A stretch of DNA of 28,293 nt from Bacillota bacterium (GTDB lineage: Bacteria > Bacillota > Clostridia > Lachnospirales > Lachnospiraceae). Below the pieces are notes generated by a model, which saw only the letters and a program-made list of their open reading frames with translations, was not told the DNA's origin and searched no databases. The DNA lies in the NCBI GenBank assembly GCA_023419655.1, contig JAEZXP010000083.1, positions 1 to 28,293 on the forward strand, in the 5' to 3' direction. Position 1 is the first letter of the stretch. Each line of letters opens with the position of its first letter. Of this stretch, positions 7,835 through 15,243 are shown in pieces. Position numbers and translations under genes: made by a program.

Positions 7835-9622
7835 CTAGCGTATCGATATAGCACCAAAGCGGCATTTTTCCATACATACACCGCACTTGACACATTTGCT
7901 CTGATCAATGATATGTGCTTCCTTAACCTTACCGGATATAGCGTTACTCGGACAGCTTCTTGCGCAGATGGTACAGCCTTTACACAGGTCAGCGTCAACT
8001 ACATAGGATAGAAGAGCTTTACATACACCTGACGGACATTTTTTGTCTACGACATGGGATATGTATTCGTCCTTAAAGAAACGAAGCGTGGACAATACCG
8101 GGTTGGGAGCACTTTGCCCCAGTCCGCAGAGAGAATTTTCCTTGATATATTTACATAAGTCCTCAAGTGTATCTAAATCCTCCATTGTACCATGGCCCTG
8201 TGTAATTTTGTCTAATATTTCATACAGACGTTTTGTACCGATACGGCATGGGGTACATTTTCCGCAGGACTCATCCACGGTAAATTCAAGGAAGAACTTT
8301 GCAATATCCACCATGCAATTGTCCTCATCCATGACAATCAGTCCGCCGGAACCCATCATCGAACCAATTTGAATCAGATTATCATAATCGATTTCGATAT
8401 CATAATGGTCGACCGGGATACAGCCGCCGGAGGGTCCGCCGGTTTGTGCGGCTTTGAATTTCTTGCCGTTGGGGATGCCGCCGCCGATTTCTTCTACGAT
8501 TTCTCTCAGCGTTGTTCCCATGGGAATCTCGACAAGACCTGTATTATTAATCTTTCCGCCAAGGGCAAAAACCTTGGTACCTTTGGCTTTTTCCGTACCC
8601 ATGCTGCTGAACCATTCCGGACCATTCAGTATAATCTGAGGAATGTTTGCATAGGTTTCAACATTATTTAAGATGGTGGGTTTCTGGAATAATCCCTTTT
8701 GTGCAGGGAAAGGAGGACGGGGACGAGGCTCACCGCGGTTACCCTCGATGGAGGTCATTAAAGCTGTTTCCTCACCACATACAAAAGCGCCTGCTCCAAG
8801 TCTTAATTCGATATCAAAATCAAAGCCTGTGCCGAAGATATCCTTACCAAGCAGCCCGTATTCTCTGGCCTGTTCGATGGCGATAACCAAGCGGTCAACT
8901 GCAATTGGATATTCTGCACGAATGTATATATAACCCTGGGAAGCGCCGATTGCATATCCGGCGATTGCCATGGCTTCCAATACGACATGGGGGTCGCCCT
9001 CTAATACGGAACGGTCCATAAATGCACCGGGGTCACCCTCATCTGCATTACAGCAGACATATTTTTGGTCGGCATCATTGCCGCGGGCAAGCTTCCATTT
9101 CATACCGGTGGAAAAACCGCCGCCGCCTCTTCCTCTGAGACCGCTGTCTAAAATGGCCTGAATAACCTGCTCCGGTGTATATTCGGTTAATACTTTACCG
9201 AGTGCTTCGTATCCGTTGGTTGCAATGTATTCATCAATACTTTCAGGGTTGATGACGCCGCAGTTACGAAGGGCAACTCGGTGCTGTTTTTTGTAAAAAT
9301 CGGTTTCATTAATCGAGGTTATACCCTCTTCTGTTACGGTTTCATCATAAACCAGTCTGGATACAATACGCCCCTTTAAAAGATGCTCATTAACAATTTC
9401 GGGAACATCCTCAGGCGTTACCAAAGAATAGAAGGTAGCCTCCGGATAAACAACAACAATGGGTCCTAAAGCGCATAATCCGTGACATCCGGTTTGTACA
9501 ACCGCTACTTCGTCACTTAGACCGGCTTTATTAATTTCTTCATTTAAGCATTCCAAGATCTTGGGAGTTCCGGAGGAATTACAGCCGGTTCCACCACAGA
9601 CCAATACATGTGAACGATACAT
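7835..9622 (-). CDS. hydB: NuoF-like flavoprotein subunit of the bifurcating hydrogenase, HydB
   Basis: This 595-aa subunit is predicted to bind FMN and NAD(H) and to be the site of electron bifurcation. Residues 1-90 are a thioredoxin-like [2Fe-2S] domain (Cys9, 14, 46, 50). The NuoF core follows, with the glycine-rich NADH/FMN segment GLRGRGGGGFSTGMKW (161-176), CNADEGDPGAFMDR (191-204) and GAGAFVCGEETAL (277-289). Its [4Fe-4S] site is ESCGKCTPCR (Cys453, 456, 459) plus Cys499. The C-terminal domain holds two ferredoxin-type [4Fe-4S] clusters (Cys547/550/553/557 and 577/580/583/587). This extended layout is typical of HydB rather than respiratory NuoF. The ATG follows AAGGAGGTCACATT. It is the fourth gene of the operon. 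Confidence 0.94.
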   Translation of the reverse strand: MYRSHVLVCGGTGCNSSGTPKILECLNEEINKAGLSDEVAVVQTGCHGLCALGPIVVVYPEATFYSLVTPEDVPEIVNEHLLKGRIVSRLVYDETVTEEGITSINETDFYKKQHRVALRNCGVINPESIDEYIATNGYEALGKVLTEYTPEQVIQAILDSGLRGRGGGGFSTGMKWKLARGNDADQKYVCCNADEGDPGAFMDRSVLEGDPHVVLEAMAIAGYAIGASQGYIYIRAEYPIAVDRLVIAIEQAREYGLLGKDIFGTGFDFDIELRLGAGAFVCGEETALMTSIEGNRGEPRPRPPFPAQKGLFQKPTILNNVETYANIPQIILNGPEWFSSMGTEKAKGTKVFALGGKINNTGLVEIPMGTTLREIVEEIGGGIPNGKKFKAAQTGGPSGGCIPVDHYDIEIDYDNLIQIGSMMGSGGLIVMDEDNCMVDIAKFFLEFTVDESCGKCTPCRIGTKRLYEILDKITQGHGTMEDLDTLEDLCKYIKENSLCGLGQSAPNPVLSTLRFFKDEYISHVVDKKCPSGVCKALLSYVVDADLCKGCTICARSCPSNAISGKVKEAHIIDQSKCVKCGVCMEKCRFGAISIR

Positions 9623-9639
9623 AATGTGACCTCCTTCAG

Positions 9640-10011
9640 CTATCCGACTATCTCGGAGATTGTATATTTATTAACGATGTGACCACGGACGATGTGCTGC
9701 TCGATTACTTCCAGTGCCTTTTCCGGTGTCATTTTTACATAAGTTACTTTATCTTTACCGGGCTCTACAACCTCAATAATAGGCTCGTATTGGCAGAGCC
9801 CTATACATCCTGTCTGTGTCACCATAACATTTGTTAAGCCCTTTTCCAGTACAGCATCGGAAAGTGCATTTAATACAGGTCTTGCACCGCTGGCAATTCC
9901 GCAGGTAGCCATACCGACCACGATACGGGTCTGGTTGCTGTCTTCCTTGCGAAGCCCCATCTGGGCCTGCATTGTTTCCCGGATTGCTTTCAGCTCTTCT
10001 AGAGTTTTCAT
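9640..10011 (-). CDS. thioredoxin-like [2Fe-2S] ferredoxin of the hydrogenase operon
   Basis: This 123-aa protein has the thioredoxin-fold ferredoxin shape found alone and as the N-terminal domain of NuoF/HydB. An amphipathic N-terminal helix precedes VVGMATCGIASGARPV, VTQTGCIGLCQYEPIIEV and a C-terminal helix rich in acidic residues. Only three cysteines are present (37, 69, 73). The position matching the second ligand of the usual four is Gly, Ala or Ser (CGIASGA), a pattern I believe is common in this subfamily. It may carry an atypical cluster or act in assembly or protein contacts. The ATG lies seven bases after AGGAGG. It sits between the HATPase gene and hydB. Confidence 0.85.
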   Translation of the reverse strand: MKTLEELKAIRETMQAQMGLRKEDSNQTRIVVGMATCGIASGARPVLNALSDAVLEKGLTNVMVTQTGCIGLCQYEPIIEVVEPGKDKVTYVKMTPEKALEVIEQHIVRGHIVNKYTISEIVG

Positions 10012-10061
10012 CTGGTTTCCTCCTATTTATAATGGTATGCATATGATTATCGTGATAAAGG

Positions 10062-10619
10062 TTAGATTGTGTTGCCTCCATACACTTCCTCGTGATTCTC
10101 CCTCAGATAATCACGTATAAATCCTGCGACTTCAGGTGTATCAAATGAAATATCACCGAGAATATCCTTAAGGCTTCTGGTATCCAATTGATATTCTTTG
10201 CCGTCACACTCAAAGATGTATAGAAAATCAACGGTTCTATTTGCCCGTATCAAGGTGTAGATAGTAGAACATATATCTCCTAATGGCATCCTGTCTATGT
10301 GGGAAAGGATAAAGGAAGCATTAATTATCGTGCTTTCACCGGGAGTGGATTCGATTAACAGGCTCCCGCCGGTGATTTCTGCAGCTTGCTTTAAGAAGGG
10401 GATACCAAGTCCTATATCCCTTGTGGTACGGGTGGTGAAGAAAGGGTCTTCTACCTTGGAAAGCTGTTCCTTTGTCATACCGCAGCCATTATCCGTTATC
10501 TTTATTAAAAGAATATCGTCTGCAGTATGTATACGAACCTCTATTATCACCAGAGCAGCTCCGGCCCGTATAGAGTTATTTGCAATATCTAATATATTTA
10601 GGGAAAGTTCCTGCAACAT
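10062..10619 (-). CDS. stand-alone HATPase_c (histidine-kinase-like ATP-binding) protein of the hydrogenase operon
   Basis: This 185-aa protein consists of a GHKL ATPase domain with no sensor and no dimerisation/His-phosphoacceptor region. The N box is NILDIANNSIRAGA (8-21), the G1 box DNGCGM (43-48), an F-box-like DPFFTTR follows (58-64), and the G2 box is GLGIPF (70-75). The rest (about 90-185) is an unassigned region with IRANRTVDFLYIFECDGKEY. Its start lies two bases after the hydC stop and has no clear ribosome binding site, so translation is probably coupled. Proteins like this recur inside clostridial hydrogenase operons; their function is unknown. It might phosphorylate a partner or regulate assembly (inference). 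Confidence 0.88.
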   Translation of the reverse strand: MLQELSLNILDIANNSIRAGAALVIIEVRIHTADDILLIKITDNGCGMTKEQLSKVEDPFFTTRTTRDIGLGIPFLKQAAEITGGSLLIESTPGESTIINASFILSHIDRMPLGDICSTIYTLIRANRTVDFLYIFECDGKEYQLDTRSLKDILGDISFDTPEVAGFIRDYLRENHEEVYGGNTI

Positions 10620-10621
10620 AA

Positions 10622-11116
10622 TTATTCGTACTTGTCAAGAATGCCTTTAACGTCATCAACAGTAATCTTTCCGTATACATCTTCATTAACGGTCATTACG
10701 GGAGCTAAACCGCAGGCACCGATACAACGGCAGGATTCCAATGAAAATTTCCCGTCCTCGGTGCATTCCCCGTCAGAAATGTCCAGCAGTTCTTTGAATT
10801 TGTCAAAAATATCACCTGCACCTTTCACATAACATGCGGTTCCGAGACATACTGAAATTTTGTATTTTCCCTTAGGAGACAATGAAAACTGTGAGTAAAA
10901 AGTGGCAATACCGTATACTTTCTCCAGTGGTATGCCTGTTTCGTCTGAAATAATTGATTGAACCTCAATCGGTAAATAACCATATATCTCCTGAGCCTTC
11001 TGTAATATGGGCATCAGAGCGCCTTTGTCGTCTTTGTGCTCGGCAATAACATTAATTAATTCCTTATATTGCGCATCTGTTCCGGCAAATGGTATCGTAC
11101 TTTGTTTCGCACCCAT
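10622..11116 (-). CDS. hydC: NuoE-like [2Fe-2S] subunit of the bifurcating hydrogenase, HydC
   Basis: This 164-aa subunit is the first gene of the operon. It combines an N-terminal helical bundle (residues about 15-80, with ALMPILQKAQEIYGYLP and VYGIATFYSQFSL) with a thioredoxin-like [2Fe-2S] domain whose ligands are Cys90, Cys95, Cys131 and Cys135 (VCLGTACYVKGA; CRCIGACGLAPV). In HydABC complexes this cluster works next to the HydB flavin. The ATG at 11116 follows GAGGAGG. Length and motifs match the 160-aa NuoE/HydC class. Confidence 0.93.
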   Translation of the reverse strand: MGAKQSTIPFAGTDAQYKELINVIAEHKDDKGALMPILQKAQEIYGYLPIEVQSIISDETGIPLEKVYGIATFYSQFSLSPKGKYKISVCLGTACYVKGAGDIFDKFKELLDISDGECTEDGKFSLESCRCIGACGLAPVMTVNEDVYGKITVDDVKGILDKYE

Positions 11117-11162
11117 GGTAAAACCTCCTCGTCAAAATTTTGGCAGGCGAAAAGCAACTTAT

Positions 11163-11191
11163 ATTATACTATGAAATCGTTAAAAAATCTA
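11163..11191 (-). promoter_or_regulatory. candidate promoter of the hyd operon
   Basis: On the minus strand a consensus TATAAT lies at 11168-11163, with a weak -35 (TAGATT, 11191-11186) 17 bases away. A poor -35 is common where an activator or repressor takes part. Confidence 0.55.
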
Positions 11192-11194
11192 CAA
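11177..11194 (-). promoter_or_regulatory. Rex-like operator overlapping the hyd promoter
   Basis: The 18-base minus-strand sequence TTGTAGATTTTTTAACGA matches 11 of 14 defined positions of the Rex consensus TTGTTAA-N4-TTAACAA as I recall it. It covers the -35 region and spacer of the hyd promoter. Rex represses hydrogenase and fermentation genes in Clostridia when NADH/NAD is low, so the site makes biological sense, but the match is imperfect. Confidence 0.4.
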
Positions 11195-11444
11195 AAAATT
11201 TATACAATGATAGGTATTATTTTTATGAAGTTATATACAAAGTGTATAATATGGAGGATGATAAAGAATAATTTTTCGAATAATTTACAGAGAAAATAAA
11301 GTTGAAAAAATATTAATTGTTGATTTTATCCATACAGAATATTAATTGGGTGATAAGACCTACTCTATGATTGTAATTGGAATTAAATTATATTATAATA
11401 ATCGTACATTTTACAATCCCTGTTTGATAGAAGTGGAGAAAAAT
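11195..11444. other. rest of the divergent intergenic region
   Basis: With the hyd promoter, this AT-rich stretch makes up the 328 bases between hydC and the PAS gene. Apart from the promoter at 11371 I see no gene or RNA in it. The open frame that runs from 11346 into the PAS gene overlaps the promoter and is not credible as coding sequence before 11445. Confidence 0.5.
11371..11399 (+). promoter_or_regulatory. promoter of the PAS/GGDEF-like gene and HydS cluster
   Basis: TTGTAA (11371-11376), a 17-base spacer and TATAAT (11394-11399) are followed by about 45 bases to the ATG at 11445. No other clear promoter precedes the HydS cluster, so it may serve all six genes. Confidence 0.65.
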
Positions 11445-12755
11445 ATGAGTGAAAATCAATTAATAGCGATGAATCAAATTTTGAATGCGTTGCCTGGCGG
11501 TATCCTGCGGATAGTAATGGATGATGAACTTACTATTGTAGATGCAACGGATACCTTTTATAAGCTGACGGATATGGATAGCAGTAAATCGAAGCTGCCC
11601 AAGTCGATATTTAAGACAGTCTATTCAGCGGACATTATATATTATACCCGGCAGATTGCCGCCCAGAAAAGAAGGAAGGACAATCAGCTTTTATTGTTTT
11701 ACAGGGTGTTGCAAAAGAACGGCAATTTAAAATGGATTATGATAAATGGCAGCAAGGCCGATGAAGAATATCAAAAACAAGGAAAAGCGTTGCCTGTGTA
11801 TATCTGTATTGCATCGGATATGACGGAGCACATGATGGAGTATAGAAAGACTACGCAGGAATTGGATTATCACCAGACTATTTTAGAGCTGTCAAAAGAA
11901 CTGTTTTTTGAATATGTAATCGCAACGGATACGCTTATCTTCTCTGAATTATTCCGGGAAGTATTCGGTAAAGAATCGGAGATTAAGGAATTTGGAAAGA
12001 AGCTGGAGAAGACAAAGATGATTCATCCGGCTGATTTGAAGGAAGTCATAAATATATATAAGAGTATGATGAGTGGTAAGAAGCAGGCCAGAATAGAGTT
12101 TAGGATGACGGCAAAGGACGGAGAGACCTATCGGTATGTATGCTATGCATCCATAATTTTTGATGATAATAAGAATCCATATAAAGCGGTCGGTAAGCTG
12201 TCGCTGGTACACACCAATTGTGATGAGGATAATAAGCCGGATATTAAGATTCAGCATGACCCCCTTACCAAGGTATATACCAAAGATACAGCAGAGCATA
12301 TGATTACAGAAAGCATATCTGTACAAAAACCGGAATCGGTTTCTGCTTTTTTCATGTGCGAAGTCAGAAATTATAAAGGATTAAATGATGTGGCAGGAAT
12401 GATGGATGGCGAAAATATTCTCACATCGATTGCCGGGCTTATAAAGAGATATTTTAGAAGCACCGATATTATAGGCAGAATGGGATTAGGGGATTTCGTG
12501 GTTTATATGAAGGATATAACCTCAGATAGAAATGTATATCAAACGGCTGAGTATATCTGCCGGGAGGTTAACCGGTTATATAATTATGACTTTAGCAGAA
12601 ACGGAGCGATTATTAATATAGGAGTGGTTTTTGTTAAAGGGGAGGCAGAATACGGAACCGTTTCAGCCAATGCAAAAGCGGCACTGGTGATGGCGAAAAA
12701 GGAGAGTACCAGTTCCTTTGAGGTTTTTAATCCGTCGGCTAATAATAAGTCTTGA
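11445..12755 (+). CDS. PAS-domain protein with degenerate GGDEF domain
   Basis: This 436-aa signalling protein has no membrane segments. The N-terminal half appears to hold two PAS-like domains: the first with ALPGGILRIVMDDELTIVDA and a PAC-like end at LPVYICIASDMTEH, the second from ELSKELFFEYVIATDTLIFS to NPYKAVGKLSLVHT. The last ~160 residues follow the GGDEF fold (DPLTKVYTKDTAEHMI ... STDIIGRMGLGDFVVYM). The signature GGDEF is replaced by GLGDF, and the metal-binding D-x-D region reads CEVRNYKGLND. Diguanylate cyclase activity is therefore unlikely; it may bind GTP or c-di-GMP or act through protein contacts. I start at ATG 11445 after GTGGAG. It lies 44 bases before the HydS cluster and may be its input or output partner. 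Confidence 0.85.
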   Translation: MSENQLIAMNQILNALPGGILRIVMDDELTIVDATDTFYKLTDMDSSKSKLPKSIFKTVYSADIIYYTRQIAAQKRRKDNQLLLFYRVLQKNGNLKWIMINGSKADEEYQKQGKALPVYICIASDMTEHMMEYRKTTQELDYHQTILELSKELFFEYVIATDTLIFSELFREVFGKESEIKEFGKKLEKTKMIHPADLKEVINIYKSMMSGKKQARIEFRMTAKDGETYRYVCYASIIFDDNKNPYKAVGKLSLVHTNCDEDNKPDIKIQHDPLTKVYTKDTAEHMITESISVQKPESVSAFFMCEVRNYKGLNDVAGMMDGENILTSIAGLIKRYFRSTDIIGRMGLGDFVVYMKDITSDRNVYQTAEYICREVNRLYNYDFSRNGAIINIGVVFVKGEAEYGTVSANAKAALVMAKKESTSSFEVFNPSANNKS

Positions 12756-12799
12756 TATATCGGCAGTCAACTAACTTACATATAAGAGAGGAAGGATAT

Positions 12800-13156
12800 A
12801 TGACAATTAAGGACGTTAAAGAAGCCCTGAATGCGAGGTTCATCTGTGGTGAGGAATTGCAGGACAGAGAGGTCCATTCTGCCTGTGGTTCGGATATGAT
12901 GAGTGATGTTCTTGCGTTTATGAAAGACAGTGCAGTTTTATTGACCGGACTATGTAATCCGCAGGTGATTCGTACGGCAGAGATGATGGATATTATATGT
13001 ATTGTGTTTGTCAGAGGAAAAGAGCCGGATGACACAATGATAGAAATGGCTCGTGAAAGGGAGATTGTTCTTCTTAGCAGCGGGCACAGAATGTTCTCCG
13101 CTTGCGGCCGGCTGTATGAAAAGGGTCTCCGTGGAGGTGCGTCATACCGTGAGTGA
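12800..13156 (+). CDS. DRTGG-domain protein, first copy (HydS cluster)
   Basis: This 118-aa protein consists of a DRTGG-like domain, a fold found in CBS-linked regulators, phosphotransacetylase N-domains and hydrogenase-linked proteins, probably for ligand binding. Visible segments are MTIKDVKEALNARFICGEEL, HSACGSDMMSDVLAF, VLLTGLCNPQVIRTAEMMDI and VFVRGKEPDDTMIEMAREREIVLL. The ATG at 12800 follows AGGAAGG; an open frame reaches back to 12752 but lacks a start signal there. The gene overlaps the next one by eight bases, which implies translational coupling. Confidence 0.82.
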   Translation: MTIKDVKEALNARFICGEELQDREVHSACGSDMMSDVLAFMKDSAVLLTGLCNPQVIRTAEMMDIICIVFVRGKEPDDTMIEMAREREIVLLSSGHRMFSACGRLYEKGLRGGASYRE

Positions 13157-13574
13157 AAAAATCATTTTAAACTATACGATTGATTCTGACGATTTTACCA
13201 GGGCAGGAGAAGCCTCCAGCAGTGTGAAGAGAAATCTTAAGCTAATGGGGGTGGACCCCGAGACCATAAGAAAGGTTGCTATCTCCTTATATGAGGGGGA
13301 AATCAACATGGTAATACATTCTTATGGCGGCGCAATCGAAGTAATCATATCCCAGGAGAAGATTGAGATAGTATTAAAAGATAAAGGCCCCGGTATTGAG
13401 GACGTAGAGCTTGCTATGAAAGCCGGATATTCTACGGCACCGGATAATATCAGAGCATTGGGTTTTGGGGCAGGTATGGGACTTCCGAATATGAAAAAGT
13501 ATGCAGATGATTTTGAGATAGAAAGTAAGGTTGGTGTCGGAACAACAGTAAGGATGAAAGTATACATACCTTAA
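13149..13574 (+). CDS. anti-sigma-factor-like (RsbW-type) serine kinase/ATPase of the HydS cluster
   Basis: This 141-aa single-domain GHKL ATPase resembles anti-sigma serine kinases. It shows the N box EGEINMVIHSYGG, the G1 box DKGPGI and the G2 box GFGAGMGLPNMKKYAD, and ends TTVRMKVYIP. I choose the GTG at 13149, about ten bases after GGAGGT and overlapping the preceding stop. Longer in-frame starts lack a ribosome binding site and would overlap the DRTGG gene extensively. Family knowledge gives ATP binding and possible Ser/Thr phosphorylation of a partner; no sigma factor or STAS antagonist gene is visible nearby. Confidence 0.85.
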   Translation: MSEKIILNYTIDSDDFTRAGEASSSVKRNLKLMGVDPETIRKVAISLYEGEINMVIHSYGGAIEVIISQEKIEIVLKDKGPGIEDVELAMKAGYSTAPDNIRALGFGAGMGLPNMKKYADDFEIESKVGVGTTVRMKVYIP

Positions 13575-13609
13575 GAATAGACTTTAAGTTCTTTTGAGGG
13601 GGTGAGTGG

Positions 13610-14893
13610 ATGAGTGAATTTTTTAATTCCGTATATCTGAAAGAAGAATTATGCATGGGATGTATTAATTGCATTAAGCGGTGTCCTACACAGGCGATTC
13701 GGGTTCGAGACGGAAAGGCTTTTATCGTAAAGGAGTTTTGTATAGATTGCGGGGAATGTATCCGAATCTGCCCTCACCACGCGAAAGAAGCCACCTATGA
13801 TTCACCGGATATAATGAAAAAGTTTGAGTATACTATAGCGTTGCCTGCGCCTTCCTTATACGGACAATTCAATAATCTTGATGATATTAACATTGTGCTG
13901 ACAGCCTTGAAAAAGATGGGATTTGATGATGTCTATGAGGTAAGCAGTGCGGCAGAGATTGTATCTGAATTGACCAGAAAATATGTTGCCGAGAATGAAG
14001 AGAAGTGGCCGGTTATAAGCACGGCTTGCCCGACAGTGGTTCGGCTGATTCAAATCCGGTTTCCGAATCTTATTGAACATCTTCTCCCGATATACGCACC
14101 GGTAGACCTTGCTGCTATTAATGCCCGGAAAAAGGCGATGGAGGAGACCGGTCTGCCCTCGGAGAAGATAGGCGTTATATTCATCTCTCCCTGCCCTGCC
14201 AAGGTGACCGCCGTAAAATCTCCAATTGGTATGGAAAAGAGTGAGATTGACGGGGTATTGGCAATGAAGGAGGTCTATACCATTCTGCTTCCATATATGA
14301 AGGAAAGCGTCAATGAGACGCAGGATTTAAGCAAGTCCGGAAGAATCGGAATTGGCTGGGGAAGCAGCGGAGGGGAAGCAGGAGCCTTGCTGCGGGATAA
14401 TTATCTGGCTGCAGATGGAATCGATAATATAATCCGGGTATTGGATGATCTTGAGGACCAGAAATTTGAACAGCTGGAATTCATCGAATTAAATGCCTGT
14501 TCCGGAGGATGTGTCGGCGGGATACTGGCAGTTGAAAATCCATATGCAGCGAAGGTAAAGCTAAAGCGCCTTAGAAAGTATCTTCCTGTAGCAGGTACCC
14601 ATCTTGAAGATAACAAAGGCAATGAAGCGTTTTGGACGGAGGATGTAATCTATGAACCGGTCTTCAAAATAGGAAGGAACATGAAGGAAAGTATCGAGAA
14701 ACTGGCGAAAGTGGAAGAGCTGTGTTCCAAATTTCCGGGCCTTGATTGCGGCTCCTGCGGGGCACCGACCTGTAAGGCGTTAGCGGAGGATATTGTTCGC
14801 GGAGTTGCCAAGGAGGAAGACTGTATACATATTCTGCGGGATTATATCCATCGGTTATCGGGAGAATTGTCGCGGCTTGATAGCAAGAGATAG
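13610..14893 (+). CDS. HydS-type (putative sensory, group C/D) [FeFe]-hydrogenase
   Basis: This 427-aa protein has two N-terminal [4Fe-4S] clusters (Cys15/18/21/25 and 44/47/50/54). The H-cluster domain has L1 STACPT (Cys140), L2 ISPCPAK (Cys195) and L3 NACSGGCVGG (Cys297, 301). A C-terminal RnfB-like Fe-S motif follows (Cys372, 380, 383, 388 in GLDCGSCGAPTC), then a short helical tail. The proton-relay cysteine before the first H-cluster ligand is Ala139, a known mark of slow, sensory-type HydS enzymes. No PAS domain is fused, so it fits group D better than group C as I recall those groups. The ATG lies after GAGGGGG. Neighbours are regulatory (ATPase, DRTGG, PHP), not electron-transfer subunits, which favours a sensing role. 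The protein is likely cytoplasmic. Confidence 0.9.
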   Translation: MSEFFNSVYLKEELCMGCINCIKRCPTQAIRVRDGKAFIVKEFCIDCGECIRICPHHAKEATYDSPDIMKKFEYTIALPAPSLYGQFNNLDDINIVLTALKKMGFDDVYEVSSAAEIVSELTRKYVAENEEKWPVISTACPTVVRLIQIRFPNLIEHLLPIYAPVDLAAINARKKAMEETGLPSEKIGVIFISPCPAKVTAVKSPIGMEKSEIDGVLAMKEVYTILLPYMKESVNETQDLSKSGRIGIGWGSSGGEAGALLRDNYLAADGIDNIIRVLDDLEDQKFEQLEFIELNACSGGCVGGILAVENPYAAKVKLKRLRKYLPVAGTHLEDNKGNEAFWTEDVIYEPVFKIGRNMKESIEKLAKVEELCSKFPGLDCGSCGAPTCKALAEDIVRGVAKEEDCIHILRDYIHRLSGELSRLDSKR

Positions 14894-14904
14894 GAGAAAT
14901 ACTT

Positions 14905-15243
14905 ATGAAAGTAAAAGATTTTATAAGGTTTTTTGATGAGTTCGAAATACTGAATGAAGGGATTAGTTTGGACAGGGAGGTAACAGAACCGTATTGCTGT
15001 GATTTGCTTAGTATTGCTATGGGAAGAATGCCGCAGGGTGCAGCATGGGTTACGGTTATGGCCAATATCAATGCCCTTGCAGTGGCGGCTCTTGCAGAGG
15101 CTGCCTGCATAATTCTGGCGGAAGGAAGCGCACTTGATGAGTCTGCAATGGAAAAGGCAAAGGAGAAGGGTATTACGGTACTAAAGACAGAACTTCCTGT
15201 TTTTAGCGCAGCCCTTCTGATTTATAACAAGCTTAATGCTTAG
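14905..15243 (+). CDS. DRTGG-domain protein, second copy (HydS cluster)
   Basis: This 112-aa protein is a diverged relative of the protein at 12800. It shows MKVKDFIRFFDEFEILNEG, EPYCCDLLSIAMGRMPQGAAW, an Ala-rich helix (NINALAVAALAEAACIILAEG) and MEKAKEKGITVLKTELPVFS. The first strand (DREV) and the IILAEG-x-x-(L/P)D-x-x-(A/M) segment match the DRTGG fold. The ATG follows ATAGGAG. It overlaps the PHP gene by eight bases. Two DRTGG proteins flanking the ATPase and HydS suggest a hetero-oligomeric regulatory assembly (inference). Confidence 0.82.
   Translation: MKVKDFIRFFDEFEILNEGISLDREVTEPYCCDLLSIAMGRMPQGAAWVTVMANINALAVAALAEAACIILAEGSALDESAMEKAKEKGITVLKTELPVFSAALLIYNKLNA

Noticed and set aside
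7822..7998. A longer hydA start that would add 59 residues
   Set aside because: The extension lies inside hydB in another frame, while ATG 7821 has GGAGG and begins exactly at the [2Fe-2S] domain.
13053..13148. An earlier start for the anti-sigma-like ATPase gene
   Set aside because: It would overlap the DRTGG gene by about 100 bases without a ribosome binding site; GTG 13149 has GGAGGT and fits the family's N terminus.
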